Positions 24,908 through 33,861 of a DNA stretch of 64,000 bases are shown in pieces. Both the position numbers and the translations under genes were made by a program. The notes under the pieces were generated by a model. That model did no database searches. It was not told the DNA's origin and saw only the letters and a list, made by a program, of their open reading frames with translations. The stretch's first letter is position 1. Every line of letters begins with the position of its first letter. Origin of the DNA: Harenicola maris (lineage in GTDB: Bacteria > Pseudomonadota > Alphaproteobacteria > Rhodobacterales > Rhodobacteraceae); NCBI GenBank assembly GCA_018524345.1, contig JADQAZ010000001.1, positions 1,426,001-1,490,000 of the forward strand, given 5' to 3'.

Positions 24908-25868
24908 CAATATTGCCGAACTGGGTGCCTGCGGGGTCTTCTTTCTTGGACCAGTCGCGGGTGACGCCGAGCCAGAGCAGAACTGTCGAGGCGACGAAGA
25001 TCGACGAATAGGTGCCGACCACAACGCCCCAGATCATGGCAAAGACAAAGCCGCGGATCACGTCGCCGCCAAGGAAATACAGCGAGAAGAGCGCCAGCAG
25101 CGTGGTGACCGAGGTCATCACTGTGCGGCTGAGGGTTTCGTTGATCGAGAGGTTCAGCACCTCTTTGAACTCGCGTTTTTTGTATTTGCGCAGGTTTTCC
25201 CGCACGCGGTCAAAGACCACCACCGTATCGTTCAGCGAGTAGCCGACGATGGTCAGCAGAGCCGCGATGATGGCGAGGTCGAAGCGGATCTGGAGTTCGG
25301 AAAACACCCCGATGGTCAGGACCACGTCATGGACCAGAGCGGCCACCGCCCCGAGGGCGAACTGCCATTCGAAGCGCATCCAGATATAGACCAGAACCGC
25401 CGCAATCGCGAGGACCACGGCGAGGGTCGCTGTCCAGATCAGCTCTCCCGAGACTTCGGGGCCGACGGATTCAACTGCCTGCACGGTGAGCGCCGGATCG
25501 ACCGCCTGAAGCGCGGCGGTGACATCGGCGATCATGGTGCTGGCTGCGGCCTCTGCCCCCTCTTGCGTTTGGATGCGCAGTTGGGCGACGTGCTGGTCGT
25601 CGGCGAAGTTGGGGTCGAAAACCTCGGTGATCGACACATCGCCCAGTTCGAGGGGCGCGATGGCCTCGCGGTAGACGGCCACGTCGATGTCGGTTGTGCT
25701 TTCGGTCCGGATCGTGGTGCCGCCGATAAAGTCGATCCCGAAATTCAGCCCCTGCAGCCCGAAGGAGGCGAGGCTGACCAAAATCATAACGGCCGAGATG
25801 CCGAGCCAGAGACGCCAGCGGTTGAAAAAGTCGATCTTGGTCTCTGATGGAACCAGTTTAAGGCGCAT
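24900..25868 (-). CDS. secF: Protein translocase subunit SecF
   Basis: A 322-residue RND-type membrane protein with six helices, a periplasmic domain after the first helix, and the SecF motifs GIDFIGGTTIRTES and YSLNDTVVVFDRVRENLRK. With SecD it uses the proton gradient to complete protein export. It starts three bases after secD. Confidence 0.97.
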   Translation of the reverse strand: MRLKLVPSETKIDFFNRWRLWLGISAVMILVSLASFGLQGLNFGIDFIGGTTIRTESTTDIDVAVYREAIAPLELGDVSITEVFDPNFADDQHVAQLRIQTQEGAEAAASTMIADVTAALQAVDPALTVQAVESVGPEVSGELIWTATLAVVLAIAAVLVYIWMRFEWQFALGAVAALVHDVVLTIGVFSELQIRFDLAIIAALLTIVGYSLNDTVVVFDRVRENLRKYKKREFKEVLNLSINETLSRTVMTSVTTLLALFSLYFLGGDVIRGFVFAMIWGVVVGTYSSIFVASTVLLWLGVTRDWSKKEDPAGTQFGNIDA

Positions 25869-25871
25869 TGT

Positions 25872-27539
25872 CTATACCTCGATCGTCTTGGGCCGGCGGG
25901 CATCAAACCATGTGATGACCAGCAGGCGGGTGACGAAAATCGCCGTGAAAACGGACGTGATGATGCCAAGTCCAAGGGTGATCGCAAAGCCGCGCACAGG
26001 GCCGGAGCCGAGGGCAAAGAGGATCACCGCCGTGATGAAGGTGGTGATATTGGCGTCCACAATCGCGCTGAGGGCCTTTTCATAGCCCAGCGAGATTGCG
26101 CGGCTTGGCCCCTTGGCGGTTTTGAGTTCCTCGCGGATACGTTCGAAGACCAGCACATTGGCGTCCACCGCCATACCGATGGTCAGCACGATGCCCGCGA
26201 TGCCCGGCAGGGTCAGCGTGGCGCCGATGAGCGAAAGCAGGCCAAAGATCAGCCCGACGTTGATGATCAGGGCGACATTGGCGAAGATACCAAAGAGGCC
26301 ATAGCTGAGCGCCATGAAGATCAGCACCGCGGCGAAGGCCACGATACAGGCGATGGTGCCTGCGTCGATGCTGTCCTGCCCCAGTTCGGGGCCGATGGTG
26401 CGTTCTTGCAGGAAGTTCATTTCCGCAGGCAGGGCACCGGCGCGCAGCAGGACCGAGAGTTCGGAGGCGCTTTGGGTGCTGAAGTTGCCGGAGATGATGC
26501 CGGAGCCGCCTGTGATCGGCTCTCGGATTGTGGCGGCGGAGATGACCTCCTCATCCAGCTTAATCGCGAACAAAGCCCCAACGTTTTCAGTGGTATAGGT
26601 GCCGAACTTGCGCGCGCCCGAGGGGTTGAAGCGGAAGGAGACCGCAGGCAGCCCGTTCTGGTCAACGCTTGGCTGGGCATCGGCGAGGTCCTCGCCTGTG
26701 ACGGTCGGGGTTTGCTCTAGGATATAGTAGATGCCTGCGTCCTGCGGGTCGGCGGAGGAGGCCAGAATGTTGCGGGCGCCGGGGTTGGCCTGCGGATCCG
26801 AGGTGCGGTTTACGACCGGATGGAAGGTCAGTTTCGCGGTGGTTCCGATCAGGTCCTTGAGTTCCTGCGCGGAGCCGATGCCGGGGACCTGAATGATGAT
26901 CCGGTTGGTGCCCTGCCGCTGGATCGTGGGTTCGCGGGTGCCGACTTCGTCGACCCGTCTGCGAATGATTTCAAGGCTTTGCTGCACGGTGCGGTCATCG
27001 GTGGCGAGCTTTTCCGCGTCCGACAGGCCGACGATCAGGGTGTCGCCGCTGGCGGAGACCTCGATGTCGTTATGGCCGATCCCGGTGAGGGAGACGACGG
27101 GGTTGGCAAAGCCCCGGGCGATTTCCATCGCGCGGGCCATTTGATCCGCATTGGAGATGCGGATGCGCAGGGTGCCGTCATTGGTGTCGGTGCGGCGGAT
27201 GGTGCCGATGGTCTCGCGCTCCTCGCGCAGGGCATCGCGCAATTCGGGCCAGAAAGCATCCATGCGGTCGGCATAGACCTGCTCCACCTCGACCTCGGCC
27301 AAGAGGTGCGCACCGCCGCGCAGATCAAGCCCGAGGTTGACAAGGCCGGAGGGCAGCCAATCCGGCCAAAGCCCCTTTTGTTCAATGAGTTCAGGGGTTT
27401 CGCCGGAACTCTCGATCATGGCGATTGCATCGTTATGCTGCTCGACACGGCTGTAGAACAGGTTCGGCAGGGCCAAAGCAAGGCCGATCAGAACGGCCGC
27501 GATGATGCCCAGCCGGTTAGTGCCCGAAATTTGCAGCAT
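25872..27539 (-). CDS. secD: Protein translocase subunit SecD
   Basis: A 555-residue partner of SecF. It has the N-terminal helix, the periplasmic P1 region with GLDLRGGAHLLAEVE, and the C-terminal RND helices with the GMAVDANVLVFERIREELK motif. It lies between yajC and secF in the conserved order. Confidence 0.97.
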   Translation of the reverse strand: MLQISGTNRLGIIAAVLIGLALALPNLFYSRVEQHNDAIAMIESSGETPELIEQKGLWPDWLPSGLVNLGLDLRGGAHLLAEVEVEQVYADRMDAFWPELRDALREERETIGTIRRTDTNDGTLRIRISNADQMARAMEIARGFANPVVSLTGIGHNDIEVSASGDTLIVGLSDAEKLATDDRTVQQSLEIIRRRVDEVGTREPTIQRQGTNRIIIQVPGIGSAQELKDLIGTTAKLTFHPVVNRTSDPQANPGARNILASSADPQDAGIYYILEQTPTVTGEDLADAQPSVDQNGLPAVSFRFNPSGARKFGTYTTENVGALFAIKLDEEVISAATIREPITGGSGIISGNFSTQSASELSVLLRAGALPAEMNFLQERTIGPELGQDSIDAGTIACIVAFAAVLIFMALSYGLFGIFANVALIINVGLIFGLLSLIGATLTLPGIAGIVLTIGMAVDANVLVFERIREELKTAKGPSRAISLGYEKALSAIVDANITTFITAVILFALGSGPVRGFAITLGLGIITSVFTAIFVTRLLVITWFDARRPKTIEV

Positions 27540-27550
27540 GGCTGCCTCGC

Positions 27551-27844
27551 TTATTTATTGGTGTTGGCGGCGGCTGGTTCTGTTTTGTTCAGAACAGTCG
27601 CAATGGTGGATTTGACCACGCGAACCTTGACGCCCTCGCCAAGTTCGACCTCTACCTCGTTGTCTTCTTTGACTTTTACGACCTTGCCGATCAAGCCGCC
27701 CTGAGTGATGACCTGATCGCCGCGGCGCAGGTTGGACACCATGGCCTGATGCTCTTTCATCTTTTTCTGCTGTGGACGGATCAACAGGAAATACATGATC
27801 GCGAAGATCAAAATAAGCGGTACAAACTGGCCAAGGCCCTGCAT
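27551..27844 (-). CDS. yajC: Preprotein translocase subunit YajC
   Basis: A 97-residue single-helix protein: helix LGQFVPLILIFAIMYFLLI, then RPQQKKMKEHQAMVSNLRRGDQVITQGGLIGKV, the YajC signature. It accompanies SecDF at the translocon. The ATG at 27844 is chosen; the frame continues upstream to 28501 but that part is not protein-like. The operon runs yajC-secD-secF-TauE and onward. Confidence 0.96.
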   Translation of the reverse strand: MQGLGQFVPLILIFAIMYFLLIRPQQKKMKEHQAMVSNLRRGDQVITQGGLIGKVVKVKEDNEVEVELGEGVKVRVVKSTIATVLNKTEPAAANTNK

Positions 27845-27946
27845 AGAATTTCCCCTTAGGAAGTGCGACCGGCCAGCGCCGGATTTCGGTTCAGGGCGCA
27901 ACCTATGCGCGGGGGTGGCGACTTGCAAGACGGGGCGGCGCGGGGG

Positions 27947-27988
27947 ATGCACATTCGATGCACATCCTATGCACATTCCATGCATACG
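27947..27988. repeat. 11-bp direct repeats, three units plus ATGCATACG
   Basis: ATGCACATTCG (27947-27957), ATGCACATCCT (27958-27968), ATGCACATTCC (27969-27979) and ATGCATACG (27980-27988) are in perfect 11-base register. The cluster sits in the divergent space between yajC and the pentapeptide-protein gene, about 100 bases from each start. It matches the copy at 12203-12233. Confidence 0.6.
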
Positions 27989-28100
27989 TTTGTGTGATGG
28001 GGGGCTTGGGCCCCTGCCCTGTTCATGGGCGGTGATGGAAGGTTGTGGGTGCGGGATGGGGTGATAAGGTTTGCGCAGATTTTGAACGGCGAGAATTTTG

Positions 28101-29534
28101 ATGGACTGGATCGAAGGATTTTTGAACGCGCCCTTGTTTCTGGCGGCGGTGTTCTTTGGGCTGACCTTGTTTGCCCTGACCCAAGTTTCGGCGCGTCCCG
28201 TGGCAGGCAAGCGAAAACCGTTCCCTATGGAGGGCCTTTGGCTTTGGGCATGGATGGTGACTTTGGCGGCGGTGGTTGCCGCTTCGGTTTGGTTCTTTGC
28301 GACGCATGAAACGGCCTTTACCGAGCTTCGCAATGTGATGCTGTTTGTCGCAGGTGTCGTCGGTGCGCCATTTGTATTGTGGCGGGCGGTTTTGGCCAAG
28401 CGGCAGGTGGACACCGCCGAGGCTGTTTTGACCAACCAGAAGCTTTCGAGCGCTCTGGACGGGTTGTCGGCGGTGAAGAAGGCAACGCTGCGGTGTCGCA
28501 ATGTGTCCTTTGGATTGGAGGGGCGTAAGTATTCGGTTTTCGAAACCTCGGGCGAGGAAGCGGAGATTCCAAGTGACGCATCGGATGTTGTCGAGAGTCC
28601 TTGGGAACTTCAGTCCTATGACCAGCCGGACATCGTTGCCCGCAACATGGCCTTGGACCGGCTCGAAGGTTTGGCGATGGAAGATCCTGAGTTAGTCCAA
28701 CGGATCGCAGGTAATCTGGCTGTCTATGTGCGGGAGGTTTCAGCCGAAGCCCCTGCCGAGCAGTGGTCAGAGGCTCTGGAACTGCTCGGGCAAGACATTG
28801 ATGAATGGGCCTCTTCCCTGACGGTGAAACGGTCAGACGCCCAGTCTGCCGTGCAGGTTTTGACACGGTTGCAAGAACGGGCTGGCGGGACGCTCAAGAT
28901 TGATCTGCGTAGAGCCAATCTTCAGGGCTTCGAGCTTGCAGATATGTGTTTGCAGGGGTTCGACTTAGGCAGCGCGCATCTGGAGGGTGCAAACCTTTGG
29001 AGAGCGGATTTGCGAAGAGCGTTTCTTCCCGGGGGAAAACTGTCCGGGGTCAACTTGGGACAGGCCAAATTGGACAGGGCAGAGATGGACGGAGCGCGAT
29101 TGGACGGGGCGGACCTTCACAGAGCACGCTTGGTGCAGGTGGACCTGAGCAGGGCGAATCTGGAGGGGGCAAAGCTGCTGAGCGCGGATATGGAGGGAGC
29201 CGACCTGAGCGAGGCACGGCTGCAGGGGGCGGACCTGCGCAGAGCGAAGCTGGTTCGGGCCGACTTGAGCGATGCGAAGGTGGACAGTGCCACGGACTTC
29301 AGAAGCGCCGATTTGACAGGTGCCTTCATCGAAGATGTTGACCTGTCAGAAGTGACAATTACCCAAGAGCAAGCCTGCTCTATGTTTGGCGATGCCTCTG
29401 TGATCCTGCCCGAGGGGATAAAGCGGCCCGCCCATTGGCCGGAGTGGGACATGGAGTGGGATGACCTGCGTGACCAGTGGAAAATTTGGACGGACGATCC
29501 GACCTCTTACACTCCGCCAGAAAATCCATCATAA
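28101..29534 (+). CDS. Membrane-anchored pentapeptide-repeat protein
   Basis: A 477-residue protein. Three hydrophobic segments occupy about 8-30, 48-68 and 75-96. A soluble, partly helical middle follows, then from about residue 270 a run of pentapeptides A(D/N)LxX (for example LRRANLQGFEL, ADLRRAFLPG, ADMEGADLSEARLQGADL) that builds a right-handed quadrilateral beta helix to about 440. The role of such repeats is structural or in protein binding; no function is assigned. The ATG at 28101 is preferred to an adjacent TTG. It separates yajC from serS, which are often close in relatives. Confidence 0.8.
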   Translation: MDWIEGFLNAPLFLAAVFFGLTLFALTQVSARPVAGKRKPFPMEGLWLWAWMVTLAAVVAASVWFFATHETAFTELRNVMLFVAGVVGAPFVLWRAVLAKRQVDTAEAVLTNQKLSSALDGLSAVKKATLRCRNVSFGLEGRKYSVFETSGEEAEIPSDASDVVESPWELQSYDQPDIVARNMALDRLEGLAMEDPELVQRIAGNLAVYVREVSAEAPAEQWSEALELLGQDIDEWASSLTVKRSDAQSAVQVLTRLQERAGGTLKIDLRRANLQGFELADMCLQGFDLGSAHLEGANLWRADLRRAFLPGGKLSGVNLGQAKLDRAEMDGARLDGADLHRARLVQVDLSRANLEGAKLLSADMEGADLSEARLQGADLRRAKLVRADLSDAKVDSATDFRSADLTGAFIEDVDLSEVTITQEQACSMFGDASVILPEGIKRPAHWPEWDMEWDDLRDQWKIWTDDPTSYTPPENPS

Positions 29535-29567
29535 CGCGCCCCAAAGACGGCCCAAAAGGAGCGAGCC

Positions 29568-30860
29568 ATGCATGATATCAAGATGATCCGTGAGACGCCT
29601 GAGGTGTTTGATGCTGCGATGACGCGGCGGGGGCTTGGGGCTTTGTCATCGCAGGTTTTGGCTTTGGATGCGGCGCGGCGGGAGGTGATTTCGCGCTCCG
29701 AGGCGGCTTTGGCCGATCGCAATGCGGCCTCCAAGCAGGTGGGGGCGGCGAAGGCCTCGGGCGATGAGGCGGAGTTCGAGCGGCTGCGTGCTTTGGTCGC
29801 CGAGAAGAAGGCCGAGATTGCGGCCTTGGAGGAAGAGGCGCGGCAGGCGGATGCGGCGCTGAATGATATGCTGATGTCCCTGCCCAACCTGATCCATGCG
29901 GATGTGCCGGATGGCGCCGACGAGAGCGAGAATGTGGAGCTGCGCCGTTGGGGCAGCCCGCGGGAGTTCGGCTTTGCCGCCAAGGAGCATTACGAGATTG
30001 CCGGTGCAGCGGCGGGGCTGGATTTCGAGACGGCGGCGAAGCTGTCGGGTGCGCGCTTTGTGATGTTGACCGGCGGGGTGGCCCGCCTGCACCGGGCTTT
30101 GGCGCAGTTCATGCTGGACCTGCACACGGAGCAGCACGGGCTTGCCGAGGTCAACGCGCCGGTCATGGTCCGCGAGGAGATGATGTATGGCACGGGGCAG
30201 TTGCCCAAGTTCGGCGAGGACAGTTACCGCACCACCGAGGGGCAGTGGCTGATCCCGACCTCCGAGGTGACTTTGACCAATATTGTCAACGGGATGACCG
30301 TGGATGAGGGGTATTTGCCGCGGCGCTATGCGGCCCATTCCCTGTGTTTCCGGTCCGAGGCCGGGTCTGCGGGGCGCGATACGGCGGGGATGCTGCGCCA
30401 GCACCAGTTCGAGAAGGTGGAGATGGTGTCTGTCACCCACCCCGATGCCTCCATGGAGGAGCACGAGCGGATGACGGGCTGCGCCGAGGCGGTGTTGCAG
30501 GCGCTGGAGCTGCCCTATCGGACGGTGGTTTTGTGCACCGGTGATCTGGGGTTCGGGATGATCAAGACCCATGACATCGAGGTCTGGCTCCCTGGGCAAG
30601 GCACCTACCGCGAGATTTCGTCCGTCTCGGTTGCGGGGGCGTTTCAGGCGCGGCGGATGAATGCGCGGTTCAAGCCCGAGGGCGGCGGCAAGCCGGAGTT
30701 TGTGCATACGCTGAACGGGTCCGGTCTGGCCGTTGGGCGGTGCCTGATTGCGGTGCTGGAGAACGGACAGGAAGAGGACGGGTCGGTCACGCTGCCTGCG
30801 GCGCTGCATGGGCATCTGGGCGGGAAGACCCGCCTCGATCCCACAGGCGCGCTGGTTTAG
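29568..30860 (+). CDS. serS: Seryl-tRNA synthetase
   Basis: A 430-residue class II aminoacyl-tRNA synthetase with the N-terminal tRNA-binding coiled coil (about 30-105, [12 protein letters not shown] after it), motif 2 ([29 protein letters not shown]) and motif 3 ([18 protein letters not shown]). It charges tRNA-Ser and tRNA-Sec. ATG at 29568 with AAAGGAGCG upstream. Confidence 0.98.
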   Translation: MHDIKMIRETPEVFDAAMTRRGLGALSSQVLALDAARREVISRSEAALADRNAASKQVGAAKASGDEAEFERLRALVAEKKAEIAALEEEARQADAALNDMLMSLPNLIHADVPDGADESENVELRRWGSPREFGFAAKEHYEIAGAAAGLDFETAAKLSGARFVMLTGGVARLHRALAQFMLDLHTEQHGLAEVNAPVMVREEMMYGTGQLPKFGEDSYRTTEGQWLIPTSEVTLTNIVNGMTVDEGYLPRRYAAHSLCFRSEAGSAGRDTAGMLRQHQFEKVEMVSVTHPDASMEEHERMTGCAEAVLQALELPYRTVVLCTGDLGFGMIKTHDIEVWLPGQGTYREISSVSVAGAFQARRMNARFKPEGGGKPEFVHTLNGSGLAVGRCLIAVLENGQEEDGSVTLPAALHGHLGGKTRLDPTGALV

Positions 30861-30869
30861 GGGATTGGC

Positions 30870-30892
30870 GCGGCCCCCTGCGCGGGGGCCGC
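30870..30892. terminator. GC-rich hairpin between serS and the FkbM gene
   Basis: GCGGCCCCC (30870-30878) pairs with GGGGGCCGC (30884-30892) over a five-base loop. There is no clear T run, but the position between two convergent stop codons supports a termination or mRNA-end role. Confidence 0.6.
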
Positions 30893-30899
30893 TCTCTGC

Positions 30900-31967
30900 C
30901 TAGGCGGCGGTGCCGAAGACATAGACCTGCGTGAGGTTCACCGAGACATTGCCGATGGGCCGCAGCCGCAGGTAGCGGCCTTTGCAATTCAGCGGCACAT
31001 TATACAGGATCGAGGTGGAGGCGAGCTCCTTCGGGGTGCCGTTCAGGGTGGTGACGCTCTGCCAGTCCTCGCCATCAAGGCTGACCTCGACCTCTATCGG
31101 GAAGGGGCCGTTTGCAACGCGGCGGCGGTCGATGATCACGGCCTCGTCAAGGGTGCAGGCGGTTTCCAGATCAACCATCCACCATGATTTCTCGCTGCGC
31201 TTGGTGCGGCACCCACCGGCCTGCTGGAACACACCGTTGATGGCAAGAGCGGCGCCAAAGTTTGCCTCGTCATTGCCATGGGTCGAGCTTTGCGTCGCGG
31301 TTTTGCCCCGCGCAAGGGAGGTCTGGCCGCGGGTTTCGAACAGGGTCGGCTTGCGCACGTAAAAGGCATTGCCCCAGTCCATGACGCCGATGTTCAGATT
31401 CTTGCAGCGAAAGCCCATGCTGCGCATAAAGGCGTCGATCTCGTCAAAGGTGCAGCCGCCATCGGTCAGGGGCTCTTCGGCGACCTCGACATAGACGCAA
31501 TCGATCTGACGCTCGATGGTGCCGCGCGCGCCCTTCAACACCAGAAGGTCCGCGCCCTGGGTGTCGATCACAAGGATATTGGCGCTGCCGAAATCCGGAT
31601 ACTGGACCAGCAGATCGTCAACGGTGGTTGTCTCCAGCTCGATCTGCTCGACCACCTTGATCGAGGGATAAAGCTCCGCATGGCGGCCCATCTCGAACAT
31701 GGAGGAGCTATCCGCCCCGCCCCCGGTTATATTAAAGGTGACCTTCTCGCCCGACTGGTTGCTGCAGCAGGCCTGCGCGACGGTAAAGCCAACGCCCATC
31801 TCCGCCAGCTTGGCCCGCAGATCATCCGCAAGAGAGGGGATCGCCTCTACGTAAAGGACATTCTCGGTTTCGGCGCTGTATTCAGCAATCTCCTGTCCCC
31901 GGTTCGCACCAACATGAACGATGCCGTTAATCGGCAAGCCAAAGGATTTAACAAGTCGCGTCGTCAC
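30900..31967 (-). CDS. FkbM family methyltransferase fused to a discoidin (F5/8 type C) domain
   Basis: A 355-residue protein. Residues about 10-205 form an FkbM SAM-dependent methyltransferase (IVHVGANRGQEIAEYS motif I, VEAIP, and VDDLLVQYPDFGSANILVIDTQGADLLVLKGA). Residues about 220-355 form a discoidin-like domain (ARGKTATQSST, then WWMVDLE, IEVEVSLDGEDWQSV and RYLRLRP), usually a carbohydrate- or lipid-binding module outside cells. The fusion suggests methylation of a surface glycan. The GTG at 31967, with GGGAGA 8 bases upstream, is preferred to an upstream ATG at 32039. Confidence 0.82.
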   Translation of the reverse strand: MTTRLVKSFGLPINGIVHVGANRGQEIAEYSAETENVLYVEAIPSLADDLRAKLAEMGVGFTVAQACCSNQSGEKVTFNITGGGADSSSMFEMGRHAELYPSIKVVEQIELETTTVDDLLVQYPDFGSANILVIDTQGADLLVLKGARGTIERQIDCVYVEVAEEPLTDGGCTFDEIDAFMRSMGFRCKNLNIGVMDWGNAFYVRKPTLFETRGQTSLARGKTATQSSTHGNDEANFGAALAINGVFQQAGGCRTKRSEKSWWMVDLETACTLDEAVIIDRRRVANGPFPIEVEVSLDGEDWQSVTTLNGTPKELASTSILYNVPLNCKGRYLRLRPIGNVSVNLTQVYVFGTAA

Positions 31968-32074
31968 AAAAAGGTCTCCCACCAAAATCGCACTGCATCC
32001 GTGCATACACCGATGACAAGCCCCCCGCCAGAGGGTCAATATCCCCCCGGCGCCGCGGCCCTGTTCAGCCCGTG

Positions 32075-32096
32075 CTTCTTATTGGTTCAAATATCC
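32075..32096 (-). repeat. Dispersed 3'-end repeat (copy 2)
   Basis: On the minus strand this reads GGATATTTGAACCAATAAG followed by AAG. It lies 28 bases beyond the der stop. It is a near-identical match to copies at 20841-20863 and 33686-33707. Confidence 0.55.
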
Positions 32097-32123
32097 AATT
32101 CCCCGCCCACTACGGGCGCCGCC

Positions 32124-33584
32124 CTATTCGCCTATCGGGCGTTTGCCAAGGTGTTTGCGCAGGCGCGAGGGGGTGGATTTCTTTTTGTTCTTATAGGGGT
32201 TCGCATCGGCCTGAGAGCGGAAATGCAGGCGGATCGGGGTGCCTGGCATGTCGAAACTCTCGCGCAACCCGTTGACCAAATAGCGTTTATAGCTATCGGC
32301 CAGCTTGTCGGCGTGGCTGCACATGACGACAAAACCCGGCGGGCGGGTTTTGGCCTGTGTCATATAGCGCAGCTTGATGCGGCGGCCGCCCGGTGCGGGG
32401 GGCGGGTGCATCTCGATCATCTCCGCCAGCCATTCGTTCAGGCGGGCGGTGGGGATGCGGCGGTTCCAGACCTCATTGGCCTTGAGGATCGCGGCATGCA
32501 GCCGGTCGAGCCCCTTGCCGGTTTTCGCCGAAACGGTGATCAAAGGCGCGCCGCGCAGCTGCGGCAGGAGGCGCTCGAAGCTTTCCTTGAGGTCCTTGAG
32601 CTTGGACTGTTTCTCGCGCTCCAGATCCCATTTGTTGACGGCGACAATCACCGCCCTGCCCTCGCGCTCGGCCAGATCGGCGATGCGCAGGTCTTGTTGC
32701 TCAAAGGGGATCTCGGCGTCGAGCAGAACCACGACCACCTCGGCAAATTTCACCGCCCGCAGCCCGTCAGAAACCGAGAGCTTTTCCAGCTTGGCCTGCA
32801 CCTTGGCCTTCTTGCGCATGCCGGCGGTGTCAAACAGGCGCACATGGGTGCCCTCCCATTTGAGCGAGAGGGAAATACTGTCGCGGGTGATCCCGGCCTC
32901 GGGGCCGGTGAGCAAACGGTCCTCGCCGAGGATCTGGTTGATCAGGGTGGATTTGCCCGCATTGGGGCGGCCCACCACGGCAATCTGCAAGGGGCGCTTG
33001 GCGGTGATGCGCGGGGCGGCGGTCTCCTCGGCGCCCTCCTCGTCTAGATCAACCTCAACCTCGGGGGAGGTATCCTCGCGCAGGGCCATCTCGTCGGAGA
33101 TCGGCATCAGAACAGCGGCCAGATCGGCCATCCCCTCGCCATGCTCGGCAGAGAGCGGGATCGGATCGCCCAGACCAAGGGAATAGGCATCAATCACACC
33201 GGCAGCGCCAGCGGCGCCCTCGGCCTTGTTGACGCCAAGGATCACATGGGCAGAACGCTTGCGCAGGATTTCGGCAAAAAGCTGGTCATCGGGGGTCACA
33301 CCGGCGCGCCCGTCGAGCAGAAACAAACAGACATCGGCCATATCCACCGCCCGCTCCGTCAGGCGGCGCATGCGGCCCTCAAGGCTCTCGTCGGTGGCTT
33401 CCTCCAGACCGGCGGTGTCGATCACGGTGAAATTCATATCGCCAAGCCGCGCCTCGCCCTCGCGCAGATCGCGGGTGACGCCGGGCTGATCGTCCACCAA
33501 AGCCAGCCGCTTGCCGACAAGGCGGTTGAACAATGTGGACTTGCCCACATTGGGGCGTCCTACGATGGCAAGGGTAAAAGACAT
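32124..33584 (-). CDS. der: Ribosome biogenesis GTPase Der (EngA)
   Basis: A 486-residue GTPase with two tandem G domains and a KH-like C-terminus. The first has [16 protein letters not shown] and NKAE; the second has [17 protein letters not shown] and NKWD. It acts in 50S subunit assembly. ATG at 33584 gives the normal start [12 protein letters not shown]. It lies in the usual der-bamB-yfgM neighbourhood on the same strand. Confidence 0.97.
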   Translation of the reverse strand: MSFTLAIVGRPNVGKSTLFNRLVGKRLALVDDQPGVTRDLREGEARLGDMNFTVIDTAGLEEATDESLEGRMRRLTERAVDMADVCLFLLDGRAGVTPDDQLFAEILRKRSAHVILGVNKAEGAAGAAGVIDAYSLGLGDPIPLSAEHGEGMADLAAVLMPISDEMALREDTSPEVEVDLDEEGAEETAAPRITAKRPLQIAVVGRPNAGKSTLINQILGEDRLLTGPEAGITRDSISLSLKWEGTHVRLFDTAGMRKKAKVQAKLEKLSVSDGLRAVKFAEVVVVLLDAEIPFEQQDLRIADLAEREGRAVIVAVNKWDLEREKQSKLKDLKESFERLLPQLRGAPLITVSAKTGKGLDRLHAAILKANEVWNRRIPTARLNEWLAEMIEMHPPPAPGGRRIKLRYMTQAKTRPPGFVVMCSHADKLADSYKRYLVNGLRESFDMPGTPIRLHFRSQADANPYKNKKKSTPSRLRKHLGKRPIGE

Positions 33585-33665
33585 ATCGGTGATCCGAAGA
33601 TTAGAGAATGGGCGGCGATACACCCTTTTTTACGGCTTGGAAAGGCCCGAGGTGATCGCGCCCCC

Positions 33666-33707
33666 TGTTTCTTATAGAGCCAATGTTTCTTATTGGCCCA
33701 AATATCC
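33666..33707 (-). repeat. Dispersed 3'-end repeat (copy 3, with partial tandem copy)
   Basis: On the minus strand 33707-33686 reads GGATATTTGGGCCAATAAG then AAA, followed at once by a shortened second unit (TTGGCTCTATAAGAAACA at 33684-33667). It lies about 155 bases past the bamB stop and about 80 bases before the der start, in the 277-base gap 33585-33861, which otherwise shows no gene. Confidence 0.5.
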
Positions 33708-33861
33708 CCGCCGGAGGCATCCAGCGTCCGCGCCCCGCAGATCCCCCACAGCAAATGCGCCATGCCCTCCCCCTGCCCCCGCGCTTTGTGCGCCAGCGCA
33801 AAGCGCCCGGCCCAAGGCATCTGCGGGGCCGCAGGCCGCGGGGATGGGGCGGGAGGGCTGG

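Noticed and set aside
27845-28501. N-terminal extension of yajC to 28501
   Set aside because: YajC has its normal start at 27844; the extra part runs over the repeat array and antisense to the pentapeptide gene and is not protein-like.
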